From Lucifuga dentata (Eukaryota > Chordata > Actinopteri > Ophidiiformes > Bythitidae): a DNA stretch of 64,000 nucleotides. Below are positions 48,083 through 59,460 of this stretch, one piece after another. Numbering within the stretch: the stretch's first letter is position 1; each line of letters starts with the position of its first letter. The stretch covers positions 119,265 through 183,264 of the forward strand of contig VXCM01000940.1 of the NCBI GenBank assembly GCA_014773175.1, in the 5' to 3' direction. The notes under the pieces were generated by a model. That model was not told the origin of the DNA and searched no databases. It saw only the letters and a list, made by a program, of their open reading frames with translations. The translations under genes were made by a program, and so were the position numbers.

Positions 48083-48160
48083 AGATAAGATAAGATAAGA
48101 TAAGATAAGATAAGATAAGATAAGATAAGATAAGATAAGATAAGATAAGATAAGATAAGA
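48083..48160. repeat. (AGATA)n pentanucleotide microsatellite
   Basis: About 15.6 perfect AGATA units (78 bp). Each unit contains a GATA core on the plus strand. Confidence 0.95.
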
Positions 48161-48489
48161 TTTCAATAACAATAATCTTTGCTAATAAACTTTACTATTC
48201 AACTGTAAAATATGTTCTGTCACAAATATTTCATAACCAAATTGCAGGAATATTTGGAAAAAATGGTTCTTTGTGTTATGTTTTTAAGTGTAAAAAAACC
48301 CACTAATTTCGTGAACATATTATTTGATTTTTCTTACTGTGCAATATCAAAATCGGTATCAGCCAAAAAAAACAAAGTACTGACATGGCTTTACTGGCTG
48401 TTGTAGGGATCAAACTGTTAATCTGACAATTACATTTCAAGATTTGTTTAGATTAGTTAATTTTTTTTTTTTTTTTTTTTTTTTTTTTN

Positions 48490-48523
<34 letters not shown>

Positions 48524-50780
48524 CCCAGTCAATCAAGAATAGATCTATTTTTTTGCTTTACACACTGTTCAAGCTGATTTTCATTGAGCTGCTAATGGAA
48601 GTGGGGCACTACACCAGGGTGCTATGGTCCAGTGCACTGTGGGCAAGAAAAGGGTGCAGATTTTGGCTGGAAAACAGCAAAGTCTGAAGTAGAAACTACC
48701 ACAATGACATACAAAATTCAATCTCTATGCATATCACTCAAATAAAATGCAAAATATGGTAAAATGGTGGATAGGGACAGAAAGGGATAAGCTTCAAAGT
48801 GAAGTAAGAGAAAACATTTGGACTCATTAATCTCCATAGTGGCAAAAACAGGACAATATGCCTAAAGTAGAAAATAAGACACCAGAGATCAGATGTGATA
48901 AAATAAGGCACAATTCTTATTTGTTTCTTCTTTCGCTTCACCTCATCTCTCTACTATCTCTTCTTGTTCTTTTTCTTGATTTTTTTTTTTTTTTTAAAAG
49001 TGCTGATTGGCTTGTCTTCAGACGCGGGGCACTCCAGAGATACGGATTAGCTGGCACTGTTTGGGAGAACAAGACAAGCAGAATATGCCTCTCAAGTAAT
49101 GTGTACCCAAACATGCAATTTACAAATAATTAACGTGGTGTTAATTAGTCACAATAATTCATGCCACTTTGTCAAGATTGTTTCCCCCTGTTGGTCCCCA
49201 GGACTCCTGCCAGCAATGTCAGCCAGCAAGACTGCGAGAGCGATTTTCCTGCTCCGAAGTGAGAGCAGGGCATCAGAAAAAAAGAGGGGGCTGCTGTCGG
49301 CATACACATGCTGTCACAGTGGCATATAGTCACACACACAAAGTACATAAGTGAACATACACAAATTCATTCATATATGCTAAGTAACATTGATCCTCTC
49401 TCTTCACAGACACCTGAGCACACCCACACACATGCAAACACAATGGGATGTCATATTAAACCAAGATGTGGCACAGATAAGTTGATTAAATAACTTAATG
49501 GCATCTCGTAAATAACTAATCCAGTGTGTGTGTTTGTATGTGTGTGTATGTGTTAGTTCATGTGAGTCTTTATGTGTGCAAATAAATGACTGTGAATGTG
49601 TTTGTATGGGAACACTGATTTTGGTCTGCATTTACACGAATGCTGTGCATATGTGTGAGTGGGTTCATGCTGAGCATGTACAGTATATATGTACAGTATG
49701 TGTACATATAATGTGTATACTGTCATAGTATACATTCTTGTACACATTTTTTCTATCTATCTTATATGTTAATCACTGCATGTTTGTGTGTGTCCACATA
49801 CACAATTATAGGCATGTGCTTGCTTGCACGCGTGCATGCACATACTGCATGTATGTGCATAATGTGTGTTATGTTTCCATGTGTTTATGTGTGTATGTTG
49901 ACCTCTATGGCTGCACTGGTGCTATGAGAGCACTACAGCTTGAAGTTGTGGGTTGGCTGAATAAAGCACGTATGTACTGTTCACTACTACACATACACAC
50001 ATATATAGTGTACACACAGAGTAATGATGCGCCTTGGGATTACACAGGCAGCGATGTAAATAGCATATATCCTTATCTACGCACACCCACATGCATGAGC
50101 ACAAATAAACACAAGCGTGAGGATGCACCAGAAAACATAAATGACCTATACCATCGCCTCTTCATCCCTCTTTTTATGCCGACTGAATAGACTGTCCATT
50201 ACACATTAATGTTTTTAAAAGTTTTGAATTAAGTGTGAAACACCAATGATTTGAATGCTGCTAATGGTGTAACCTTTCATCTCTTTCTTCTTCTTTCACA
50301 AGACTTTTGTGTATTTACAAATGTGACAAAGTTTTAAATTCATTTAAGAAACCATTATAGGTCATCTTACTGTTTCTTTCCTTTTTAATATATGTATTAA
50401 AAGTATGTATGCATTAATTTCTACATGCATAGTTAATTATATTAGTCTAAATAAAAAGTTAAAGAAGCTTTATGTCAGTGTACAGTATGTCCACTTTGGG
50501 CATTGTCCACTGAAAGCTTCACATAAATGCCTAAAATGCAAAATGAAAAACATTCAAAAAGACTAGTTAATATCTATATGTGAGAAAGGAGAGGACAAAT
50601 AATACAGATTTACAGTCAAACAGATCTGAAGTTTCATTCTAAACCAGTCACCAAACATCAGTACCATTCTGCATGAAGTTAAAGGACTATACCGGCCATT
50701 TTGCATGTTTGAGCCAAATATATTCAATTTCATGCACATAATGTTACTGACAATCATTTCCCAAAGCATACTACTGGAAC

Positions 50781-50813
50781 AGGGTTAGGGTTAGGGTTAG
50801 GGTTAGGGTTAGG
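50781..50813 (+). repeat. Interstitial telomeric repeat (AGGGTT)5.5
   Basis: Thirty-three bases of perfect vertebrate telomere repeat, G-rich on the plus strand, directly abutting a 36-bp hairpin. Confidence 0.93.
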
Positions 50814-50848
50814 ATCTGAAAATGCTTCATGTGAAGCATTTTCAGATC
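50813..50848. repeat. Perfect hairpin, 17-bp arms
   Basis: The arm GATCTGAAAATGCTTCA at 50813-50829 and its exact complement at 50832-50848 are separated by a two-base loop. Confidence 0.92.
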
Positions 50849-52019
50849 ACTCTGCACTTTTTATTGTGTTTAAATGCTAAAATTATGTAACTGAAAAAAA
50901 AAAACCTGAATACACGTCTTATTCTCAATGATGGCTTACCTATCTCAAGAAAGTTTCAAGTATCAACAAGTTGATTTTAATGGTGTATCAGAATAAACTG
51001 ACAGCAATGGCGGTCTGGAAGGCAGGAAAAAAAATTCGCTCACCGTTCCAATATGCTTTGGGAAATGGTTGTCAGTAATGTTATATGTATGAAAATTTAA
51101 TATATTAGGCTCAAACATGCAAAATGGCCGGTATGGTCCTTTAAGACTAAGAGCCAGGAACCGGCTGGCTGAAATCGTAATAACTATAAAAGCTGGTTTG
51201 GCAGAATGTCACTAAACATCCTCCATGTGGCAGAGAACACAGAGAGTGGCACTCAAAAACTCTTGACATCTATTTGGGAAAATAAAGTCATTTCCTGAAA
51301 GTCACTGTCTAAAGTTAATCATTCACTATCTGCAAAACATAGACTATCTACCGTGTCAAAGTGTGTCATTTTGTGAACCACAGTTCTATCTTTTGAAAAG
51401 CACCATAATTTGGGCCTAATTTGGTGCTTTCAGTCATTTTTTGTAGGAGAAGATGCCACAGTTTTTCCAAATGACATTCTCAGTTTGCAATGAAACTAGT
51501 CAAACCCAAACCACTTGAATTTGTCAGCGCTGCTCGTCCAGCTTGTCCAGCTAGGTGATGATTAAACTGCACACTGGTGGAGCACAGCTCGCAGAATGAA
51601 TTAAAAATGCAGGAATAAAAAGAAAGAGACGAGAAAGTTGGGAGATACTCAGTGGGCGATTATGCAGCAAATGCAGCTCACCGCAGTGCAGGAGAGAAAG
51701 GATGGAAATGAGAAGGAGGAGAGCAAGGAGAAATGCTGGATGAGCCATAATGTTTGTAACCTGCAAATATACATCAAACAAAACTGTTGGTTTATTTCAA
51801 TGGTCCTGTGGAACTAAATGGGTAGAGCAAGGCACTAACAGGGTTAGGGCTTCAATTCCGTAAGTGGCTCAACTGAGACTGGGATTAGTGTGTTAGTTCC
51901 TCACCTTATGTTATGACATCGTGATTTTGCCCCCCTCTTTCAACATTTATTACTAACTTATTTTAGAAAATTAAATTGACTAAATGAGGAGCTCAATGTG
52001 CAGATTTTGTCAAGCATTA

Positions 52020-52270
52020 TGGCAGCATGATGTAATGCACAATGTCTCATCATGTCACTCCATGTTAATGTCATGTTTTGTGGTACAGTGTCGTGTTATG
52101 CTGCGTCATGTCGCATCACGTTGCGTCACGTCACAATTCCATGTCACAAAGTCATGTCAAGATGCCATGTCGTGACTCGATGTCATGATGTCATGTCAAG
52201 TGTTTCTGTTATGTCATGTTTCCAGTGTTTCCTTGTGACACTATATTCTGATTTCATGTCATGTCATGTT
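52020..52270. repeat. Degenerate TCATG/TCGTG minisatellite-like region
   Basis: About 250 bp in which variants of TCATG, TCGTG and TCACG recur at short, irregular spacing and end in pure ATGTC repeats. It looks like a decayed pentanucleotide array. Confidence 0.6.
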
Positions 52271-53325
52271 GAATAAGGAGCCTTACAAGCAGATGAATCA
52301 CAGCCAAAATTCAGTACTGTCAGTACTGACAGTGCTTAAGCAATATGTTTAGCCAAAATCAAATCTTTACATGTCCTCTCACATGATTTTTTTTTTTTTT
52401 TTTACATTTTACAATATTCAGCAAGCATTTCAGTCCCAGCTGATTAAAATGACCGAGCAAGGATACTTTATCTATCAAGACTGATAGCTCCTGATCAATG
52501 TTAAGCCTGCTGTGATGATTGACTGACATTTCAGTTTCTGACAGGACTGTGTACTCCACCGCCAAGCTGGCATCACTTCATAACCTATACGTAAGCTTAG
52601 GCTAAAGCAAACCATTATAAGACCTAAACAACAGCGTAGATCAACACACTCAAATAAGTAATATTGATTTCTTTCAGCATGTGTACAAACTGAGTATATG
52701 TATGTGCTGTAATCAATGCACTAAGCTAAAAATACTATTAAAATCAATTATTACTCCTCAGCATAAGCTACTGTTGATGGTCAGCGAGAGGTGAGATGTG
52801 TGGATGAAAATCAAGCTGTCATATTGATCTGTGAGCGTAATCGATGACTGAGGAGAGCTTACGCACCTCGAAAAACAAATGTCTGTCTTCATCAAGTCAT
52901 ATCTCTATCTAAATGCTCATCATGAGCTATCATTACTGGTTCAACAGGGAAGGGCCAAGTATTAGATCATTGGCAAACTGATTAAGTCAACTCAGGTAAA
53001 GTGTATTTAGAAAGCTTCTATGACAAACAGGAGACTGTGACAATATGGTTCACAGAGGACATGAACAGAAAAACTGATGATAAGCACATGGTTCTTTTAA
53101 AATATGTAAGACTCATGGTTTTCAATTTTTAATGATTTTCATCAAAAGCTAAAACTGAAGATTTCAAAAGGAACACTCTTCCCATGCATGTAGGAGTTGT
53201 AGTTCCTGCTCCGAGAAGACACTTTTCACTTCAGTTTACAGAAAACAAGGTCATCTAGCAGGGAACAGCACTCGGGACATGTTTCTGATAATACAAACTG
53301 AAAACAAAAATGTAAAAAAAAGTGC

Positions 53326-53452
53326 TAATTATCTTCAAAACAGAAAAGAAAAAAAAAACACAGCTAAACAGCTGAGTGTTTGCACTACNTAATTATCTTC
53401 AAAACAGAAAAGAAAAAAAAAACACAGCTAAACAGCTGAGTGTTTGCACTAC
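53326..53452. repeat. Tandem 63-bp duplication split by one N
   Basis: Bases 53326-53388 and 53390-53452 are identical around N at 53389. Probable assembly artefact. Confidence 0.9.
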
Positions 53453-53879
53453 AAATGCTTATTTAATGATCCTATTTCTACGCTGATTTTTTTTTAAATT
53501 CTTGATCTTTTTCCAATTTTCAGTAACTATTTCATAAAAAACACAAGATTTTTGAATTAAAAAAAAAACAACAAATAATGAGCCCTAAACATATGGGCCA
53601 ATGTGTGTATGCCAGTAAATTTACATCTCAGAACAGTGCTACACATGTAATGTCCTAATAGAGAAGCAACAAAGTTAAAAAAACAAAAAACAAAAAAAAA
53701 AACCAAAAAAAAAAAAANAAAAAAAAAAAACAACATATATCCAGAGGCTCACTTACACATATAGGATGTGTGTGCATGTAGACACACACACAAACACACA
53801 CCCACACACATTCACAATACCAGAATGTGGGAATCACTGCCCAGAACATGAAATATTCATCAGTCATAAAACTTTAATT

Positions 53880-53882
<3 letters not shown>

Positions 53883-53926
<44 letters not shown>
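53883..53926. repeat. (CT)n microsatellite
   Basis: About 22 perfect CT units. Confidence 0.92.
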
Positions 53927-53930
<4 letters not shown>

Positions 53931-54495
53931 ACTCACTCTGTATTTCCTGTCATTTTGGGGTCAGCTTTATGCTATTTTGTGAGGTAAACAAATCCCCCAC
54001 TGCCCCTACAATGAAAACAGTAAGAGATTTCATTAAAGCCCCTTTGCACGATTGTCTAAATGCAGAAGCCAGAGCATATCATTAAGACGCTGTTACGCTT
54101 CAGATGGAAACCGCTGTTCACATAGTTCAAAATTACATTTCAAAAGGAAAGCTGCTGGGTGACAAACAAGGAGCATTCTACTGTTAATACAGTAACTCTG
54201 AGTTCCCTATATCTCCACTTAAAGTAATTGTCATTCAAACCATATTTTCAAACAGACAGAAAGAATAATCCACTGCCTGTGCTTTAATTTAGCTTAAAGT
54301 AAGAATGAAACATTATGGCCATGCTAGCTGCCACATGTAGCCATAATGCTAGCTAGAAAATAGCTACAAAAACCACATCTAAAAAGTGATTAAGTGAAAG
54401 AAATACTTTACTATTGTATACTACTACTACTATGGAAGCGTATCTATGTTCCCAGGGTCCTATGTTCCCCATTTCAGTATTATCTTAACACACAT

Positions 54496-55235
54496 TGGCC
54501 CAGATTCATAAACCATAGTGCATGCTTTACCACATCGCTATGCGCAAATATCATGGTGCAGCCATGTTTGCTCATTCATAGTAAATGCCAGTTACTGACA
54601 TATTTTAGCGTTTGCCTTGAAAGAGGTGTTACTGTGATATTTCCTTGAGTGTTGCAGTAGCTATTCATAAACAAACCAACACACAAAAATTAAGACCTTC
54701 TTCAGCGTGGTAATAATTTCAGCGGTATGAAATCTGGAAGACATTTAAAACTTTATGTGGCTCACCAGCGATCAATAACTTTGATAGATAAACTCACTCA
54801 GATGATCAGTCAGTTTTTAAATGGTGAGTTTTGATCTGATCGACACACGTTCAGGCGCTCGAATCANCCCCCCCCCCATGCACGCGTATCGAGATTGCAC
54901 TACAGAGGTTAAAATATTTTAGTGTCAGTCTTTTAAAACTAGGATCTCTAACGCAGAATGTTTCCTTTGCCGATTTGTGGCTTTAAAACCAGATAAATCA
55001 GGATAAATGGTGGCTGATAAATATGCAGCAGCTCATTAACACACTGATCTTCATTGGCTTTTACCTGGCACACCTCACAGCAGCGCTACCTACATGTGAC
55101 AGCGGTGCGCTCAATATCATAGGAGAAGTTTTATGAATAAGCCTCAATTATTATGGCACAGATTAAGGCAATGCTACACTCTACATCGCCGTTGTTTTTT
55201 GGTTTTTTTTGTTGTTTTTTTACGAATCTGGGCCA
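54496..55235. mobile_element. Non-autonomous DNA element with TIRs
   Basis: The left end TGGCCCAGATTCATAAA and the right end TTTACGAATCTGGGCCA form terminal inverted repeats about 740 bp apart. No transposase is visible. The superfamily cannot be assigned because no clear target duplication is seen. The element is nested inside a larger perfect 27-bp inverted repeat (54444-54470 with 55297-55323). Confidence 0.65.
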
Positions 55236-55264
55236 TTAACCTTAACCCTAATCCTAACCCTAAT

Positions 55265-55399
55265 CCATTATGTGCTCTATTGTGCTATATAGAGCTGGGG
55301 AACATAGGACCCTGGGAACATAGGAATGACTNCCATTATGTGCTCTATTGTGCTATATAGAGCTGGGGAACATAGGACCCTGGGAACATAGGAATGACT
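55265..55399. repeat. Tandem 67-bp duplication split by one N
   Basis: Bases 55265-55331 and 55333-55399 are identical around N at 55332. Probable assembly artefact. Each copy carries the right arm of the 27-bp inverted repeat. Confidence 0.9.
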
Positions 55400-57247
55400 C
55401 CATCCTCAAGATTTGATTGCTAACATTAGCATGACAACATGGCTACAGTGAGCACGTTCACAAACTAACAGTTATACTGCTTAATGTGCTCCTTCCCAGT
55501 TCAAAAGTTGTAATCTCTACAGAGCCTGGGTGGTGACAATTGCGGGAAATAACGCACGACCACGACTAACTAATGTGTGTTAACAAGATAATTAAATCAT
55601 GACCACGAAATAGTGAAAGCATGGCTACGAGTTACTACTGCGTGGGAACGACTTCATTATAAACAGAAAGAACTAATCTTGTGGTCCATAAATGTTTACA
55701 ATTAACCTGTAATGTCTTTTTCCGAAATACTTTACTGCTAATTGTGACAAACAAAGTGCAGTTACCCTTAAGTTACCATGAAGTTCAGAACAAGTGCGCA
55801 ATCAATTTGTTTGTGCAGCTACCTATCCTATGGTCACTTCATATTTATAATTAAGTTTTTTCCACACAAACTTGTGGCTGTGTGATATCTGGTTTGCATG
55901 CATTAGTAACTCATGTCAATGTGTAATTATTAATATTGTTATTGGTATTATTGTATTTTATCTATTTTTTATATGAATGTCACCGCCCAGGCTCTGTAAT
56001 TACCCGATGATGCAAGTCATAAATAATATTTCCAACAGCACAAGAGGGAAGCATTAAGATGTAGCATTTAGCATTTTAGTACATTAACCTGCCATTGCCA
56101 TGCTAAAGTGTAGTGTGTGGCAAGTTGGCATGCTAACATGCTAAGGTAACATGCAAACAGTTAGTATGTTACTAGCATGTTACTAATACAGCTAAACTCA
56201 TTACATCTACTAGGTTCTGAGAGGACAATTTAGACAAACAAGCAAACAATAGCCTTATATGTCAGCGAGGAAAATTTTCAACACCTAATGAAACCATGAA
56301 AATCCAGTTATGTCTAGTTAGTCAACCAGTTTCAGCTGAATGGACTGCTATCATTCTGACTTCCCTCTGAAAAGTAGGAGAGAAGGGAGACGGGAGAATG
56401 AAAGAGGGAAAATAAGAGAGAGAGAGAGAGAGAGAGAGCAACTCAGTCACCCTCATCCAACCTCCCACCACGCCTGGATGGTGTCTGTTTGGGCAGAGAG
56501 AGGAGAGAAGGTGGAGGGTGGGGTGAAGTGGGAGTAGAAAGTGTTGGTGATGGGGGGGCAGTATATCCCCTCGAGGCCAGCCCTCATCCCCTCTTCACCT
56601 CCATCCATAATTCAACAGGGGCCACCCCTCCACCCCTACTCTCCTACCACCACCGACCTACAGGGCACAGCTCCGCAGGGACGGCACAACACACAGAGGA
56701 AGAACAGAAGAAGGTACAAAGTACGCCCTCCAACCACATCAAGCACGCAACTACAACTGTATGTAACCCCGATTTGACTGGCAATTCTGCCCCCAACCAN
56801 CAATGCCCCTTTGGGCAAAACAGTGTAACAGTGAAAAATGCCTATAGTGAGATGCATCATTTCCCCCAAAATACTGTGTCAAACAATATCAAAAAACAAA
56901 GCAGAGAGATTGATGTGAATTTTCTGACCACTGCTTAGAAACAGGATTTAGAACTGTTCCTTATGGAGCCAAAACGCTTTGTGCAGTATCTCATACATCT
57001 GCATTACAGTAGCCATTTCTGAAATATTATACCTCGACAATTTGTACCTATAAAAATACAACTAAGTCTTGATATTATAATTAATTATATTTTGCAGATT
57101 TTCTCCAAATTTGGAACATCCAGTTCTCTTCGTACTGTGTTGCTCTCAACTCTCTCCCTCAACAGTAGGTGTCACTATAGCGTAAGTACATGATGCCTCG
57201 CTGTTCTCCTCGTCGCCACACATACCAACTGTATTCAACAGGAAGAA

Positions 57248-57320
57248 AGCAGCACAGCCAGGGATTGAACCTGGGTCTCTGCAGGGGAAGTGCCTTTTGC
57301 TCTGCAACACTTAGTGCCTT
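57248..57320 (-). repeat. Possible tRNA-derived SINE fragment
   Basis: On the minus strand the segment contains GGTTCAATCCC, a good tRNA B-box, preceded by an A-box-like stretch (GCAGAGCAAAAGGC) at tRNA-like spacing. It does not fold as an intact tRNA by eye, and no SINE tail is clear. Confidence 0.35.
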
Positions 57321-57362
57321 AATCAGTGTGCAAAACTGATTTTAGAAATGTACCTTCAGTAT

Positions 57363-57364
<2 letters not shown>

Positions 57365-57429
<65 letters not shown>

Positions 57430-57448
57430 NCACACACACACACACACA
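57365..57448. repeat. (CA)n microsatellite with one N
   Basis: About 80 bp of CA starts with a short CG run. The N at 57430 probably marks an uncertain length. Confidence 0.93.
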
Positions 57449-57848
57449 CCTCGTGTGATTCGTACTGAGCCTGAATCAATGGTAATGAGTATGGCCCCTG
57501 ATAATCAATCTCTGATCTAAAAGAGACACAGATACCACCAAGGCACTCAGCAACTTACCCAGAGTGTGTTGGCAGGTTAGGGTGCGAGTGTGTGTGTGTG
57601 TGCGGAGGCAGGGGTGGTGGGGAACACACTCCCAACACACTCCCCAGCATGTGTATGTATGAGTGTGCTGACATTAATCTTGCATAATTCAATATAATTT
57701 TGCAGTTTGGAATAGAAAAAAAAACAAAACATGGACACTGATTTAGAAAGACTTAGAATTTGGTGTGTTTTTAAGGCACTTTTTAAGCTGCAGTATGAAA
57801 ATGTAGGTTTTCTGTTAGGGGAAGGGAAATGGCTAATTTAAAAATTTT

Positions 57849-57932
57849 GATGTTTTTCCTGTTTGTTTTTATGTTTTATACATACATACATATATATGTA
57901 TATAAAACATAAAAACCAACATAAAAAACATC
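57849..57932. repeat. 32-bp-arm inverted repeat
   Basis: Arms 57849-57880 and 57901-57932 match with four mismatches; the inner 16 bases (GTTTTTATGTTTTATA) are perfect. The loop is an AT/ACAT tract. Confidence 0.8.
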
Positions 57933-58016
57933 TATATATATATGTATATATATGTGTGTGTGCGTGTGTGTGTGTGTGTGTATATATATAAACACACACA
58001 CATGTGTGTGTATATA

Positions 58017-58048
58017 CCTAACCCTATGTATATATACATAGGGTTAGG
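58017..58048. repeat. Perfect 32-bp palindrome with telomere-like arms
   Basis: Arms CCTAACCCTATGTATA and its complement TATACATAGGGTTAGG meet with no spacer. The arms include the telomere-like CCTAACCCTA motif. Confidence 0.9.
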
Positions 58049-58719
58049 TTTATATAACTACCTATTAAAATAATGAAGTATATTAAACAAAAAACAATTT
58101 AAAAAAATCAATTATGCCATGTATTATCAAATAGATGCATATAAAGAATTACCTAACAAGATGATTTTTTTTTCATATCATTCTGACTTTGTGAATTTCT
58201 CATCTGAGTTGTGAAGCTGTAACTGCCATTGTATGCATGAGTGTGTACATGCTGCATGTGGGATGGGTGNGGGGGGGGGGCTGGAGAAAAGGGTTATGGA
58301 GGAATAAAAAGTGCCACATAAACATTTAATACTTTAAATAAAGTGGTGCAGGACCTTTCAAAAACTATAGAGACGGATGTGTCTCCATCATGTATAATAT
58401 AAAAATGGATTTCTCCATGTGTCAATAACTGTGTGAATGTGCAAATGTGTGTGTGCGTGTGTGCACAGCATGACCATGTATGCCCACTTTGTACATCTAT
58501 CAATGTGTGTGTGTGTCTGTACAAGTCTGCAAAATCATGTGTGCTTACATGTATTTTCTTCACTGTCCAAATTTTATATACTGTATGTACTGCATGAGCG
58601 TGATGTGTATTGGCATGGATTCACAGTCACTTTCATTGTGTGTGCGCGCGCGCACATTTTCCAGGTGGAATTCTTTTCCTATTCTCCAGTGTGCAGATGA
58701 ACATTCTATTTATTATTAA

Positions 58720-58723
<4 letters not shown>

Positions 58724-58771
<48 letters not shown>
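58724..58771. repeat. (CT)n microsatellite
   Basis: About 24 perfect CT units. Confidence 0.92.
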
Positions 58772-58773
<2 letters not shown>

Positions 58774-59174
58774 ATCTTCTTGACCTTTCTGGAATTTTCT
58801 AGTCTTAGAAGTGCATGTTGAACTTCATTCTTCATTTTTTATGAACAGACATCTTTGTTGTCATGACTGGTAGCAAACATTTACAAAATCCATTTCAGCA
58901 AAACAAATTGAAGAAGAGTACAGTAACAGACCTCATGTAAGGCCTTTCCAGGATTTTAAATGTGTTTTTCCAGAAATTATAGTTGCACAATGAATTGCAG
59001 ACTACATCCAAATTTTCCATGACAATTTCCAAAACACTGGATATACTGTATTTGATTTTTAAAGTGGGAACCGATTTATTTGATCATGTGATGTGCAGAA
59101 TGTGGAATCTGAGAATGATGTTGTATTTATAAAATAAAACTAATCTAATCTCAATTAAACAATCTAGACATATT

Positions 59175-59460
59175 CAAGCAAGAAAAGGAGAAGGGTGTGA
59201 GGAAGAAGTGAAGAGGAAGCAGATGGGTGAGAGAGATGAGGACATATTAGCTGAGGATATGAAGATGGAAGAAAGAAGTTGATGGAAAGAGAGGTCATAA
59301 AGGAAAGGGAGACAATAGGGAGCACTGAATGATGAAGAGATTGTAAAAAGAAAGAGTAGAGAGAGGATGGGGAAGAAGTAGAAGAAGAAGAAGAGAGAAA
59401 GAGAACATAGGAGAGAGGTGAGGGAGGAGGAGGCGAGAGAGAAGAGGATGGCAGACGAGG
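59175..59460. repeat. Polypurine tract
   Basis: About 285 bp strongly biased to G/A on the plus strand, without a simple unit. Frames on the other strand are composition artefacts. Confidence 0.8.

Larger units (their letters stand above)
50679..51144 (-). mobile_element. TTAA-ended MITE, copy 4, with telomere-like insert
   Basis: A 466-bp copy with TTAA at both edges. Both ends match the same terminal type of the family (each carries the CATTTCCCAAAGCATA...GGAAC extension). A few hundred bases of the normal interior are missing. In their place at 50781-50848 are a (TTAGGG)n run and a hairpin. Confidence 0.8.

Noticed and set aside
48083..48160. CRISPR array
   Set aside because: A pentanucleotide microsatellite with no spacers, in a vertebrate genome.
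49738..50190. 150-codon plus-strand open frame
   Set aside because: Cys/His/Val-rich translation of TGTG/CACA-type low-complexity DNA.
51551..51781. Minus-strand frame with a signal-peptide-like hydrophobic start (MAHPAFLLALLLL)
   Set aside because: Only 76 codons, no family features, no splice context. Hydrophobic frames of this length are expected by chance.
51811..51890. tRNA-derived SINE-like segment (GGGTAGAGCAAGGCAC...GGCTTCAATTCC)
   Set aside because: Box-like matches are too degenerate to define a repeat.
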